A DNA stretch of 64,000 nt. It comes from Tsukamurella sp040611135. Lineage in GTDB: Bacteria > Actinomycetota > Actinomycetes > Mycobacteriales > Mycobacteriaceae. Where the stretch lies: NCBI RefSeq assembly GCF_040611135.1, contig NZ_JBEXNL010000016.1:46284-110283 (forward strand), in the 5' to 3' direction. The stretch's first letter is position 1; each line of letters begins with the position of its first letter. The position numbers and the translations under genes were made by a program. This document shows, piece after piece, positions 9,401-17,027 of the stretch. The notes beneath the pieces are model-generated. The model saw only the letters and a program-made list of their open reading frames with translations, had not been told where the DNA came from and made no database searches.

Positions 9401-10458
9401 TGACCCAGTTGTCCGGCACGGTGATCCGTGCCGAGGACTTCTCCCCTACCGCATTGCCGGACCACCTGCGGGTGACCTTCGTGGTGATCGGTGATGACGG
9501 CCGCGAGCTCGGTTCCGGCAAGGACCTCGACGCGCTCAAGCGACGGCTCGGGGCGGCCGTGCAGGAGGACCTGTCGAGCCGCGCGGGCGCCTACGAGCGC
9601 GCTCCCGCCCGGGAGTGGACCGCGGCCACGCTCGGCGACGTTCCGCGCACCATCGACACGGAACTCCGGGGCAGCCGCGTGACCGGGTTCGGCACCCTCT
9701 ATCCCGACGGTGACCGCGCCGGCGTCCGGGTGGTCGCCAACGAGCCGGACCAGCTGGCCCTGATGGGGGCGGGCCTCGACGTGCTGCTGTCGAACGCGCT
9801 GCCCACGGCGCACAAGTCGGTACTGCAGTCGGTCGGGCAGCGGGACCGGCTGGCGCTGTCGCAGAGCCCGTATCCGACGCCGATGGACCTGGTGGCCGAC
9901 TGCCGCCGGCGCGCCATCAGCGATCTCCGGGCGCGCGCGGGCCTCGCGTGGACCCCCGAGGAGTTCACAGCCCTGACCGCGTCCGTGCGCGCCGACCTGG
10001 GCGCCACGGTGCAGCAGTACTTCGCGGACGTCGCGGCGGCCGTGGCGACCGCGACGGAGGTGCGCGGCGCGATCGCCTCGGCACCGCCCGCGCTCCGCGA
10101 TGCCGCAGACGACATCGCCGAGCAGTTGGACGGGCTGCTGTTCCCCGGCTTCGTGGCCGCGACGCCCGGCGTGCATCTGCGGCACCTGCCTCGGTACACG
10201 GCCGGGGCCGCTGCGCGATGGGCGGCACTGCCCGCGGCGATCGACCGGGACGACCGTGGGACGGCGACGCTCGACCGCGTGTACGGCGCGCTGACCGCGA
10301 AGCTCGATACGCTGCCCCAGCACCGACGTGACACGGCGCTGGACGAGGCGAACTGGCTGATCGAGGAACTCCGTGTGAGTCTGTTCGCGCAGTCGCTCGG
10401 CACCGCCGGTTCGATCTCCGAGAAGAAGGTCCTTGCCGCGATCGCGGCCCTGACCTGA
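6472..10458 (+). CDS. hrpA: HrpA, DEAH-box ATP-dependent RNA helicase
   Basis: A 1328-residue helicase matching full-length bacterial HrpA. The Walker A motif GETGSGKTTQ is at 111-120, DEAH at 208-211, motif III VTSATIEPERF at about 237-247, and the second RecA domain includes STNVAETSLTVPG and QRSGRCGRT. HA2 and OB-fold domains follow, and the long C-terminal HrpA-specific region (about 750-1328) is intact. In E. coli HrpA acts on stalled ribosomes and mRNA processing; in actinobacteria the role is less defined. The gene is divergent from an aminotransferase and converges on nrdR with a ten-base gap. The transcript is probably leaderless. Confidence 0.95.
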   Translation: MSERETRTAPCGADEAQLRPSTKRDLYAALGTDAAPAVTLRDETRLRGKLKRAKDSDLPRLARDVDAARERYAVRAAAVPAIVYPENLPVSARRDEIARAIAENQVIILAGETGSGKTTQLPKICLELGRGVRGMIGHTQPRRLAARSVAERIAAETGTELGDTVGYAVRFTDKVSPKTSVKLMTDGILLRELTRDRLLRDYDTIIIDEAHERSLNIDFLLGYLRQILPRRPDLKVIVTSATIEPERFATHFAGPDGAPAPVIEVSGRTYPVEIRYRPLEDLTDEGDEPADQVTGIVHAVDELSREAPGDVLVFLSGEREIRDAAEALQARYGPGGSAGRHGSAVEILPLYARLSSAEQHRVFAPHTGRRIVLSTNVAETSLTVPGIKYVVDTGTARISRYSTRTKVQRLPIEPVSQASAQQRSGRCGRTSDGIAIRLYSEDDFDARPVYTDPEILRTNLASVILSMTALELGEVSAFPFVQPPDERAVRDGTALLDELGALEDAAPGHKKLTTVGRQLADLPVDPRMARMLVAAREFGVLAEVLVIVAGLSIQDVRERPAEHRQAADAQHARFADPTSDFLSYLNLWRHLGERRAELSSSAFRRECQREFLHYVRIREWQDLQGQLRQICRDLGWKLDSLGREPAPSPDLIHQAMLAGLLSQIGLREPDGREFLGARGAKFLVFPGSALSKKPPRFVMAGELVETSRLFARTVAKIEPEWAEKLAGPLAKHHYSEPHWSTKREAVLAKERVTLFGVPLVADRTVNYGRIDPVVARDLFLRHALVQGEWRTRHRFFARNRALLDDAEYLEDKARRRDLVIDEDGLFAFYDRRVPEGIVSARHFDAWWKKASRADPALLDFTAEDLLADGAAEVTADAYPTTWLQGRVEVPLKYRFEPGATDDGVTARIPVKDLATVRADGFEWLVPAMREELATALIKSLPKQLRREVVPAPDFAAAALARLTPRAEPLADGLARELTQLSGTVIRAEDFSPTALPDHLRVTFVVIGDDGRELGSGKDLDALKRRLGAAVQEDLSSRAGAYERAPAREWTAATLGDVPRTIDTELRGSRVTGFGTLYPDGDRAGVRVVANEPDQLALMGAGLDVLLSNALPTAHKSVLQSVGQRDRLALSQSPYPTPMDLVADCRRRAISDLRARAGLAWTPEEFTALTASVRADLGATVQQYFADVAAAVATATEVRGAIASAPPALRDAADDIAEQLDGLLFPGFVAATPGVHLRHLPRYTAGAAARWAALPAAIDRDDRGTATLDRVYGALTAKLDTLPQHRRDTALDEANWLIEELRVSLFAQSLGTAGSISEKKVLAAIAALT

Positions 10459-10468
10459 CCTGACCGCG

Positions 10469-10942
10469 CTACGCGGCGTCGGTCGGGTCCGCGGCGGCGG
10501 CGCGGGTACGGAGGTCGCGGATCGCGGCCTCGAAGTCCTCGATGGACGAGAAGCCCTGGTAGACCGATGCGAAGCGCAGGTAGGCCACCTCGTCGAGATC
10601 GCGCAGCGGGCCGAGGATGGCCAAGCCCACCTCGTTGGCGGGGACCTCGGCGACGCCGGTGGCCCGAATCGCCTCCTCGACCTGCTGGGCGAGCTTGTGC
10701 AGATCGTCCTCGGCGACGTCCCTGCCCTGGCACGCCCGGCGCACGCCCTTCACGACCTTCTCGCGGCTGAAGGGCTCGGTGACGCCGTTGCGCTTGACCA
10801 CCGCCATGACCGCGCTCTCGACCGTGGTGAACCGGCGTCCGCACGCGTTGCACGAGCGGCGCCGACGGATGCCCTGCCCGTCGTCGAACACCCGCGAATC
10901 GACCACACGGGTGTCCTCGTTCTTGCAGAACGGGCAATGCAT
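10469..10942 (-). CDS. nrdR: NrdR, transcriptional repressor of ribonucleotide reductase genes
   Basis: A 157-residue NrdR. The N-terminal zinc ribbon has two CxxC pairs (CPFC at residues 3-6, and CNAC near 31-34) in the invariant context MHCPFCKNEDTRVVDSR. An ATP-cone domain follows (about 48-138, with RNGVTEPFSREKV). It senses dATP/ATP and represses nrd operons through NrdR boxes. GGGAGGTG precedes the ATG at 10942. The reading frame stays open upstream, but the conserved MHCPFC start and the ribosome-binding site fix the beginning. It lies 214 bases downstream of the LysM gene on the same strand, as in mycobacteria. Confidence 0.96.
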   Translation of the reverse strand: MHCPFCKNEDTRVVDSRVFDDGQGIRRRRSCNACGRRFTTVESAVMAVVKRNGVTEPFSREKVVKGVRRACQGRDVAEDDLHKLAQQVEEAIRATGVAEVPANEVGLAILGPLRDLDEVAYLRFASVYQGFSSIEDFEAAIRDLRTRAAAADPTDAA

Positions 10943-11156
10943 GGGTTCACCTCCCGCGCGGGTGCGCTCGGATGTACGGCGAGGCAACTGCAGCACCGTG
11001 GCCCCTGCCACGGCCGTGCCCCGCGATCTCGACACCGAGAATACTCGGCGCGGCAACGGCACCACATTGTCGAGGTGCGCCACGCGCCCGCCCTGCCGGG
11101 AATCCACTATCGCCATCCGAGTGGTCATCCGCGTCTCCTTCACTCGTGCTGTGCCG

Positions 11157-11792
11157 TCAGTACCGCGGGGTGACCAGCGTCTGCCCCGCGTGGACCCGCC
11201 CGTCGCGGAGCCCGTTGATCTCCGAGATCTCCGCGACCACCGCGGCCTGCGCGCGATCGGGCGCGATCTCGCGGGCGATCTGCTCGAGGCTCTGGCCCGT
11301 CCGCACCGTGACGATCGACGTGAGCGCGGGCCGCACAGCACCGACCGGGGCCGGATCCGCCTGCTGCGCGCCGCCGAACAGGACCAGCAGGCCCACCAAC
11401 GCGCCGACCGCGAACAGGAGGCACACGGCCAGGGACGGACCCGGGGTGCGCCGCGCGCAGCCGTCCACCCGCGAGACACCGCGAGGGGCACGACGGCCGA
11501 CCGAACGCACGCGCGGACGTTCGACGGTGCGCCGCGCCGCCCCGCGGGCTCCGGTCACGCGGACCGCGCCGGGCACCGTTCGAACAGATCCCTCGGAAAC
11601 GTCGTTCGACGGGGTGATCGATCCGGCCGACACCTCCTGCGAGCGGCTCCGGGCGAGCCGCGGCGACACGCCTCGCGCCCGGGTGGCGCCGCGCCGATCC
11701 GCAGCGGCGGAGCCGTGCCGCGCAAGCGCCTGCGCCTCCGAGGCGGGCTCCTGTGCTGCGGTGATGACATCCCGATCGATGATCGCGGTCAT
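11157..11792 (-). CDS. LysM membrane protein, ChiZ/DivS-like SOS cell-division regulator
   Basis: A 211-residue protein with an Arg-rich, disordered cytoplasmic N-terminus (1-118), one transmembrane helix (about 119-141) and an extracytoplasmic LysM domain (about 160-208, with TVRTGQSLEQIAREI and INGLRDGRVHAGQTLV). Position between nrdR and a divergent lexA, and this architecture, match Rv2719c (ChiZ) of M. tuberculosis and functionally DivS of C. glutamicum, damage-induced proteins that slow cell division. GGAGAG precedes the ATG at 11792. A PafBC-like promoter and LexA boxes lie upstream, so induction by both DNA-damage pathways is expected. The N-terminal half is much less conserved than the LysM domain. 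Confidence 0.85.
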   Translation of the reverse strand: MTAIIDRDVITAAQEPASEAQALARHGSAAADRRGATRARGVSPRLARSRSQEVSAGSITPSNDVSEGSVRTVPGAVRVTGARGAARRTVERPRVRSVGRRAPRGVSRVDGCARRTPGPSLAVCLLFAVGALVGLLVLFGGAQQADPAPVGAVRPALTSIVTVRTGQSLEQIAREIAPDRAQAAVVAEISEINGLRDGRVHAGQTLVTPRY

Positions 11793-11836
11793 GATCTCTC
11801 CCTACGTCGGTAGCGGGTCCTTCTCGCTCACCTACA

Positions 11837-11859
11837 GGTCTATCGGAGGGGACTGACAA
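11837..11859 (-). promoter_or_regulatory. PafBC-type DNA-damage promoter of the LysM gene
   Basis: Minus-strand TTGTCAGTC (11859-11851), eight bases, then TAGACC (11842-11837). This matches the RecA-independent PafBC motif TTGTCAGTG-N8-TAnnnT except at the last base of each box. The same promoter class is known upstream of Rv2719c in mycobacteria. Confidence 0.65.
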
Positions 11860-11910
11860 GTTTTTCCATCCAGCCCCACCAGTCACACCGGAGTGCGTGC
11901 ATGTGTTCGA

Positions 11911-11926
11911 AAGAACTTCTGTTCGA
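11911..11926. promoter_or_regulatory. LexA (SOS) box 1
   Basis: AAGAAC-TTCT-GTTCGA, close to the actinobacterial LexA consensus TCGAAC-N4-GTTCGA (right half perfect, left half 4 of 6). It lies in the lexA/LysM intergenic region. Confidence 0.8.
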
Positions 11927-11973
11927 TTTCTACCACACCCCCGCCCCGAGCGGAAGACACGCGGGCAAATTTC

Positions 11974-11989
11974 TCGAACAAATGTTTGT
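11974..11989. promoter_or_regulatory. LexA (SOS) box 2, overlapping the lexA promoter
   Basis: TCGAAC-AAAT-GTTTGT, with a perfect left half-site. It overlaps the candidate lexA -35 element, which fits LexA autorepression. Confidence 0.82.
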
Positions 11990-12014
11990 CATCACCTACC
12001 GCCTCGACTACAGT
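11986..12014 (+). promoter_or_regulatory. lexA promoter
   Basis: TTGTCA (11986-11991) and TACAGT (12009-12014) with a 17-base spacer, 36 bases before the lexA ATG. Confidence 0.7.
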
Positions 12015-12049
12015 GGATTGCAGAACCGAACGGGCGTGAGGAGCGGCAC

Positions 12050-12760
12050 ATGACAGAGGAACGACAGGTCCAGCATCGGGACAAGCGCTTCCGCGACGCG
12101 CAGGGCAATGTCTCGGAGGATCACCTCACGCGCCGGCAGAAACAGGTGCTCGAGGTCATCCGGCGGTCCGTGCGCGATCGCGGGTATCCGCCGAGCATCC
12201 GCGAGATCGGTGACGAGGTGGGCCTGACCTCCACCTCGTCGGTCGCTCATCAGCTGCGCACCCTGGAGCGCCTGGGCTTCCTCCACCGCGACCCGAACCG
12301 CCCGCGCGCGGTCAACGTGCAGGGCGCCGAGGAGCGTACGGCGCAGGTCATCCAGAAGGTCATGGAGGACGAGGACAGGATGCCCGAGCCGGCCTTCGTG
12401 CCGGTGCTGGGCCGCATCGCCGCGGGCGGCCCCATCCTCGCGGAGGAGGCGGTGGAGGAGATCTTCCCGCTGCCGCGCGAGCTGGTGGGCGAGGGCTCGC
12501 TGTTCCTCCTCAAGGTGGTCGGCGAATCGATGACCGACGCGGCGATCTGCGACGGGGACTGGGTGGTCGTCCGGCAGCAGTCCGTCGCCGAGAACGGTGA
12601 CATCGTTGCCGCGATGCTCGACGGCGAGGCCACGGTGAAGACCTTCCGGCGCACGGGTCGCGACGTGTGGCTGATGCCGCACAACCCGGCGTTCGACCCG
12701 ATCCACGGGAACGACGCGGTGATCCTCGGCAAGGTCGTCACGGTCATGCGGCGGATCTGA
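12050..12760 (+). CDS. lexA: LexA, SOS regulon repressor and self-cleaving serine peptidase
   Basis: A 236-residue LexA. The winged helix DNA-binding domain (about 25-90) contains YPPSIREIGDEVGLTSTSSVAHQL. The C-terminal S24 peptidase domain holds the cleavage site A125-G126 (RIAAGG), the catalytic serine S160 (VGESMTDAAI) and lysine K197 (ATVKTF). GAGGAG precedes the ATG at 12050. The frame is open further upstream, but that stretch contains the SOS boxes and promoter and is not coding. Two LexA boxes lie between it and the divergent LysM gene. The last 17 bases overlap the end of the convergent transporter gene. Confidence 0.97.
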   Translation: MTEERQVQHRDKRFRDAQGNVSEDHLTRRQKQVLEVIRRSVRDRGYPPSIREIGDEVGLTSTSSVAHQLRTLERLGFLHRDPNRPRAVNVQGAEERTAQVIQKVMEDEDRMPEPAFVPVLGRIAAGGPILAEEAVEEIFPLPRELVGEGSLFLLKVVGESMTDAAICDGDWVVVRQQSVAENGDIVAAMLDGEATVKTFRRTGRDVWLMPHNPAFDPIHGNDAVILGKVVTVMRRI

Positions 12761-13682
12761 GCTCAGCCGGTTCCGAAGACGCCGGCTCGTCGACCTCAGG
12801 GTCGGGAGCCGGCGTTCGCCGTCCTCCGAGGGCGGCGATCGCGCACGCGGCGCCTCCGAGCGCGAGCCCGGCGACCGCGCCCGGATGCACGGGCTCGCCC
12901 AGTAGGACGAAGGCGAACATCGCGGAGACGGACGGGATGACCGCGAACAGCATCGCCGCGCCGCTCGCTCCGGCGAGCCCGATCACCCGGAGATAGAGCG
13001 TCGTGGCGGTCATCGAACTGAGCAGCACCATCAGCACGAGAACGACCGCGCCGCGGACCGGATCGATGACCGTCGCGCCGAACAGCAGCGCCAGCGCACC
13101 TGCGGGCACGGCCGCGATCAGCATGCCGACCGCGTTCCCAGCCAGCGGGTCCACGTCGCGGCAGAACCGCTGTTGGTAGACGCCGCCGACCGCGATGCCC
13201 ACCAGCCCCAGAAGGGTGAAGCCGATACCCGCGCCGGCGTGCGCGAGGGCCGGCACCGTCGACCAGCACGCGGTGACGACCGCAGCGAGGCCCAGCCCCG
13301 CGGCCAGCGCCCGGCGGGCAGTGAGTCGCTCGCGCAACACGGCCCGCGCGACGAGGACGGTCAGCGCCGGGTTCACGCCGATGATGAGTGCCGCGACGCC
13401 GGCCGGCACCCCGGCCCGCAGGCCCAGGTAGCAACCGAGGAACTGCGTTGCTTGCGTGAGCAGCCCCACGACGAGCGCGTGTCCGAGAGACGTGCCCGTG
13501 GGCGGTCGCCGGCTCGTCCACCGCACGACGCCGAGCAGGAGCACGCCCGAGATCGCGAACCGCAGGAAGAGGAGGAGGAACGGACTCATCGCCGCGACGC
13601 CCAGCGCGCCGAGCGGATAGCCGAACGCGTACAGGACGATGACGGAGACGGCGAGCATCGGAGGGATTCTCATGGCTCCCAT
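12744..13682 (-). CDS. EamA/DMT-superfamily membrane transporter
   Basis: A 312-residue protein with ten predicted membrane helices arranged as two EamA repeats (about 5-140 and 150-290), the usual form of drug/metabolite exporters. The second repeat ends with AFVLLGEPVHPGAVAGLALG, a family signature. The substrate is unknown; relatives export amino acids or small metabolites. It is divergent from a LysR regulator (72 bases between start codons), which probably controls it. The C-terminal tail (last 30 residues) is acidic and cytoplasmic. ATG at 13682 or nine bases later could be the start. Confidence 0.87.
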   Translation of the reverse strand: MGAMRIPPMLAVSVIVLYAFGYPLGALGVAAMSPFLLLFLRFAISGVLLLGVVRWTSRRPPTGTSLGHALVVGLLTQATQFLGCYLGLRAGVPAGVAALIIGVNPALTVLVARAVLRERLTARRALAAGLGLAAVVTACWSTVPALAHAGAGIGFTLLGLVGIAVGGVYQQRFCRDVDPLAGNAVGMLIAAVPAGALALLFGATVIDPVRGAVVLVLMVLLSSMTATTLYLRVIGLAGASGAAMLFAVIPSVSAMFAFVLLGEPVHPGAVAGLALGGAACAIAALGGRRTPAPDPEVDEPASSEPAELRSAA

Positions 13683-13722
13683 CGTCGAACGCGCAGGCAG
13701 TGCTCGTCCAACAATGATTGGC

Positions 13723-13747
13723 GATCATGATCGATCGAGGATATCGT
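13723..13747 (+). promoter_or_regulatory. LysR/DMT intergenic operator and LysR -10 element
   Basis: A perfect palindrome GATCATGATC (13723-13732) lies between the divergent transporter and LysR genes and could be the regulator's site. TATCGT (13742-13747) ends six bases before the LysR ATG at 13754, suggesting a leaderless message. Confidence 0.4.
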
Positions 13748-13753
13748 TCGGTC

Positions 13754-14593
13754 ATGTCCACACCGATCCTCGACATCGTCCCGCTGCGCAGCGTCGTCGC
13801 GATCGCGCGGTGCGGCGGGGTCCACCGCGCGGCCGAAGCGCTGCACCTGACGCAGTCGACGGTGAGCGCGCATCTACGCCGGCTGGAGAAGTCGACCGGC
13901 GGGACGATCGTGGAGAAGGCCGGTCGGGGCGTCCGGTTCACCGACCACGGCTCCCGCCTCCTGGCGCACGCTCAGACGATCCTCGACGCGCACGACGCCG
14001 CCGTCCACGAGCTGTCGTCACCGACCACCAGGACGCTGTCCGTCGCAGCCACGGAACACGGCGCCGACCGGCTCATCCCCGCGCTGAGCAAGGCCTTCGG
14101 CACCCTACCGGGCGGCTGGGCGGCGCACTTCCGCTTCGACCGCAGCGCGCAGGTCGCGAACGCGGTGGAGCGCGGGCTCGCCGACGTGTCGGTGTTCCTC
14201 GCCGCGGCGGACCACCCCGACGCCGTCGGGCCGATCCACCTGCACTGGTACGCGGCGCGCGAGTGGGCCGTCCCCGGGGACACGGTCCCGGTCCTGCTCT
14301 TCGACGAACCGTGCGTGCTCCGCTCCCCCGCGACGGATGCGCTGCGGCGCTCCGGGACCGACTACACGATCGCCGTCGAGGCGGCGAACCTCGCCGGGCT
14401 CTACTCGGCCGCCCGCACCGGCATCGGCGCGACCCTGCTGCCCGCGATCGACGCGACCGACGGACTGGTCCCCGTGGACGCGCTACCCGCCATCCCCGCG
14501 ATCACGCTCGCGGTCACCGTCGGGCCGCGCGTACCGCCGACGGTCCGCGCGGCCGTGCGGCGCGCCGCCGCCACGCTCACGGCCCCCGACTAG
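13754..14593 (+). CDS. LysR-type transcriptional regulator
   Basis: A 279-residue LysR-type regulator. The N-terminal winged helix spans about 8-65 (GGVHRAAEALHLTQSTVSAHLRRLE), followed by a substrate-binding domain of about 190 residues that lacks cysteines arranged as in OxyR. The divergent DMT exporter gene is the likely target, with the ligand probably being the exported compound. I prefer the ATG at 13754 (MSTPIL), which follows a TATCGT hexamer by six bases; an in-frame start 12 codons upstream would include the promoter. The stop overlaps that of the converging acyl-CoA dehydrogenase gene by four bases. Confidence 0.88.
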   Translation: MSTPILDIVPLRSVVAIARCGGVHRAAEALHLTQSTVSAHLRRLEKSTGGTIVEKAGRGVRFTDHGSRLLAHAQTILDAHDAAVHELSSPTTRTLSVAATEHGADRLIPALSKAFGTLPGGWAAHFRFDRSAQVANAVERGLADVSVFLAAADHPDAVGPIHLHWYAAREWAVPGDTVPVLLFDEPCVLRSPATDALRRSGTDYTIAVEAANLAGLYSAARTGIGATLLPAIDATDGLVPVDALPAIPAITLAVTVGPRVPPTVRAAVRRAAATLTAPD

Positions 14594-15738
14594 CCGCCGA
14601 CCGCCTCCGCATACCGGTGCAGGTGGTCGGTGGCGGAACCGAACTCGGTCTCGATCGCGGTGAGCCGCTTGAAGCAGTGACCGATCGCGAGCTCCTCGGT
14701 GAGCCCCATGCCGCCGTGCAGCTGCACCGCGTTCTGGCCGACGAACCGCGCCGCCCGCGCGATCGTGATCTTCGCCGCGGAGACGGCCCGCCGGCGCACC
14801 CGCGGCTCGGCATCCAGGTTGAGCACGGCCAGATAGGCCGCCGCCACGGACTGCTCCAACTCCAGCGCCATGTCGACCATCCGGTGCTGCAGCGCCTGGA
14901 AGGAGCCGATCGGCACGCCGAACTGGCGACGGTTGAGGGTGTACTCGACGGTGTCCTCGAGCACCCGGCGCATGATGCCGACCGCCTCGCTGCAGACGGC
15001 GGCGGCACCGTCGTCCAGCGCGCGTTCGATGAGCTCCCAGGCGCACCCCTCGGCCCCGAGCAGCGCCGCTACGGGCACGCGGACGTCGGCGAGCTCCAGG
15101 TCGCCCGTGTGATGATCATCGATCGTGCGGAAGTACCGGGCGTCGATCCCGGCGGGCGGCGCCTGCGGGTCGAACTCGAGCAGGAACAGCGAGAGCCCGT
15201 CCCGGTCGAGCCGGTCCCCCGCGGTCCGCGCCACCACGATCAGGTGCGTCGCGAGGGGGAGGTCGGCGACCACGATCTTGGCGCCGGACAACACGTAGCC
15301 GTCACCGTCGCGGACCGCGGTGGCCTGTACGTCCCAGGGCTCGCGCCCCGACGCGGGTTCGGTCAGAGCGACCGCGATCCGTGCCTCACCCGCGGCGACG
15401 GCCGACAGCACGCCGTCGGCGGCCGGACCGCCGGAGCCACGGAGCAGCGCCGCGCCCACCACGACGGTGCCGGTGTACGGCTCCACCACGAGGGCGCGGC
15501 CGAGTTCCTCGGCGATCACCATCATCTCCTCGGGGCCGCCGCCGAGGCCGCCCACGGACTCCGGCAGCGTCGCGGCGAGAATGCCCAGGTCGGAAGCGAA
15601 CGCCTCCCAGACCGCAGGTTGCCAGCCGGCCGCGGACCGTGCGGCGCTGCGCGATTCGACCAGCGGGTACCGGCCCGCGAGGTAGGACCGCACGGCATCG
15701 CGCAGCATGCTCTGTTCGTCGGTGAGTGTGAAGTCCAT
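14590..15738 (-). CDS. Acyl-CoA dehydrogenase family protein, probable partner subunit
   Basis: A 382-residue acyl-CoA dehydrogenase homologue with N-terminal (DEQSMLRDAVRSYLAGRY), middle (VALTEPASGREPWDVQATA) and C-terminal helical domains (RRQFGVPIGSFQALQHRMVDMA). The C-terminus ends in TEFGSATDHLHRYAEAVGG and lacks the usual YxGxxEIQR segment that helps hold FAD and acyl-CoA. It starts directly after the stop codon of the other acyl-CoA dehydrogenase gene, with no spacing. Such unequal pairs form alpha2-beta2 heterotetramers in steroid side-chain degradation (for example FadE28/FadE29), so a joint enzyme is likely. The substrate is unknown. Confidence 0.85.
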   Translation of the reverse strand: MDFTLTDEQSMLRDAVRSYLAGRYPLVESRSAARSAAGWQPAVWEAFASDLGILAATLPESVGGLGGGPEEMMVIAEELGRALVVEPYTGTVVVGAALLRGSGGPAADGVLSAVAAGEARIAVALTEPASGREPWDVQATAVRDGDGYVLSGAKIVVADLPLATHLIVVARTAGDRLDRDGLSLFLLEFDPQAPPAGIDARYFRTIDDHHTGDLELADVRVPVAALLGAEGCAWELIERALDDGAAAVCSEAVGIMRRVLEDTVEYTLNRRQFGVPIGSFQALQHRMVDMALELEQSVAAAYLAVLNLDAEPRVRRRAVSAAKITIARAARFVGQNAVQLHGGMGLTEELAIGHCFKRLTAIETEFGSATDHLHRYAEAVGG

Positions 15739-16971
15739 CTACAGCCCCAATGCCGCTTTCGCCAGGATGTTCCGTTGAATCTCGTTGGAGCCCGCGTAGA
15801 TCGAGCCCGCACGATCGTTGAAGTAGCGCAGCGGCGCCACGGCCTGCCACAGGTCGCCGCTGTGCGCCCCGTCCGCGGGCGGCAGGTACTCGACCACCGG
15901 ACCGCCGGGCCGGGTGACGTGCGGCTGGTAGATGCGGCCGCGCGGCCCCGCGCTCTTGTGCACGAACTCGGTGACCGCCTGGCTCAGCTCGGTGCCGAGG
16001 ATCTTGAGCATCGACGACGCCGGGCCCGGGTTGCCGCCCTCGGCCAGCACGGCGAGCGAGCGGTGCTCGAGGATCTCGAGCACGTCGACGCGGGCGCGCA
16101 GCTCGGCGAGGCCGAGCCGGAAGTCCTCGTCCTCCGCGAGCGGGCGGCCGGCCCGCCCGGGCACCGTCGTCGCGCGTTCGGCGAGCCGGTCGAGTGAGAC
16201 CTGCAGCCACGGCGCGGATGCGCCGCCCCCGCGTTCGAACTCGAGGAGGTACTTGGCGACGGTCCAGCCCTCGTCGACCCTCCCGAGCACGTTGGCCTTC
16301 GGTACGCGCACCTTGTCGAAGAAGACCACGTTCTGCACCTCCTCGCCGGAGGCCATGACCAGCGGCTGGATCTCGATCCCGGGCACCGTCATGTCGAGCA
16401 GCAGGAAGGTGATGCCCTGCTGCTTGCGCTCCTGCTTCGAGGTGCGCACCAGGGCGAACATCCAGTTCGCCTCCCGGGCGTGGGTGGTCCAGATCTTGGA
16501 GCCGGTGAGGACGAGATCGTCGCCGTCGGACTCCGCGCGCATCGCGAGCGAAGCCAGGTCGGATCCCGATTCCGGCTCCGAGTAGCCCTGGCAGAAGAAC
16601 ACCGACGCGTCGAGGATCCCCGGTAGGAAGAAGCGCTTCTGCTCCTCCGTGCCGAACTTCACGATCGCGTGCGCCACCATCCGGATCCCCATCGGAGACA
16701 GGAAGGGCGCACCGGCGAGCACGGACTCGCGAGCGAAGATGTAGTGCTGCGCCACCGTCCAGTCGCAGCCGCCCCACTCCACCGGCCACGCCGGCGCGGC
16801 CCATCCCCGCTCGTGCAGGATCGCCTGCCACTGCAGGCTCGCCTCGTGGTCCGAGTACACGCTGGTGGCCAGGTCGCCAGCGGCACGCAGATCCTCGGTG
16901 AGGTGCGCGTCCAGGAACGCCCGCACCTCGTCGCGGAACGCCTCCTCGGCCGCCGTGAACGTCACATCCAT
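15739..16971 (-). CDS. Acyl-CoA dehydrogenase
   Basis: A 410-residue acyl-CoA dehydrogenase. Visible marks include PAWPVEWGG and FCQGYSEPESGSDLASL in the middle domain, TGSKIWTTHA in the FAD-binding region, and a complete C-terminal YAGSNEIQRNILAK motif. It oxidises an acyl-CoA to the enoyl-CoA, passing electrons to electron-transfer flavoprotein. It is first in a two-gene operon with a second, unusual dehydrogenase homologue. A QsdR-type TetR regulator is transcribed away from it 50 bases upstream and probably represses the operon. No CoA ligase, hydratase or thiolase lies near, so the pathway cannot be named. Confidence 0.9.
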   Translation of the reverse strand: MDVTFTAAEEAFRDEVRAFLDAHLTEDLRAAGDLATSVYSDHEASLQWQAILHERGWAAPAWPVEWGGCDWTVAQHYIFARESVLAGAPFLSPMGIRMVAHAIVKFGTEEQKRFFLPGILDASVFFCQGYSEPESGSDLASLAMRAESDGDDLVLTGSKIWTTHAREANWMFALVRTSKQERKQQGITFLLLDMTVPGIEIQPLVMASGEEVQNVVFFDKVRVPKANVLGRVDEGWTVAKYLLEFERGGGASAPWLQVSLDRLAERATTVPGRAGRPLAEDEDFRLGLAELRARVDVLEILEHRSLAVLAEGGNPGPASSMLKILGTELSQAVTEFVHKSAGPRGRIYQPHVTRPGGPVVEYLPPADGAHSGDLWQAVAPLRYFNDRAGSIYAGSNEIQRNILAKAALGL

Positions 16972-17006
16972 CCGGGATTCCCCTCGTTGACACCCTCGCA
17001 GTGGCG

Positions 17007-17027
17007 AGACAAAATAGCAGTATGTCT
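17007..17027. promoter_or_regulatory. Inverted repeat, possible TetR operator
   Basis: AGACA (17007-17011), 11 bases, TGTCT (17023-17027), in the gap between the divergent dehydrogenase operon and TetR gene and overlapping the TetR ATG. Short arms make this tentative. Confidence 0.3.

Noticed and set aside
11897..12049. Open frame extending lexA 51 codons upstream
   Set aside because: It contains the SOS boxes and the promoter; the ATG at 12050 has a good ribosome-binding site and normal LexA length.
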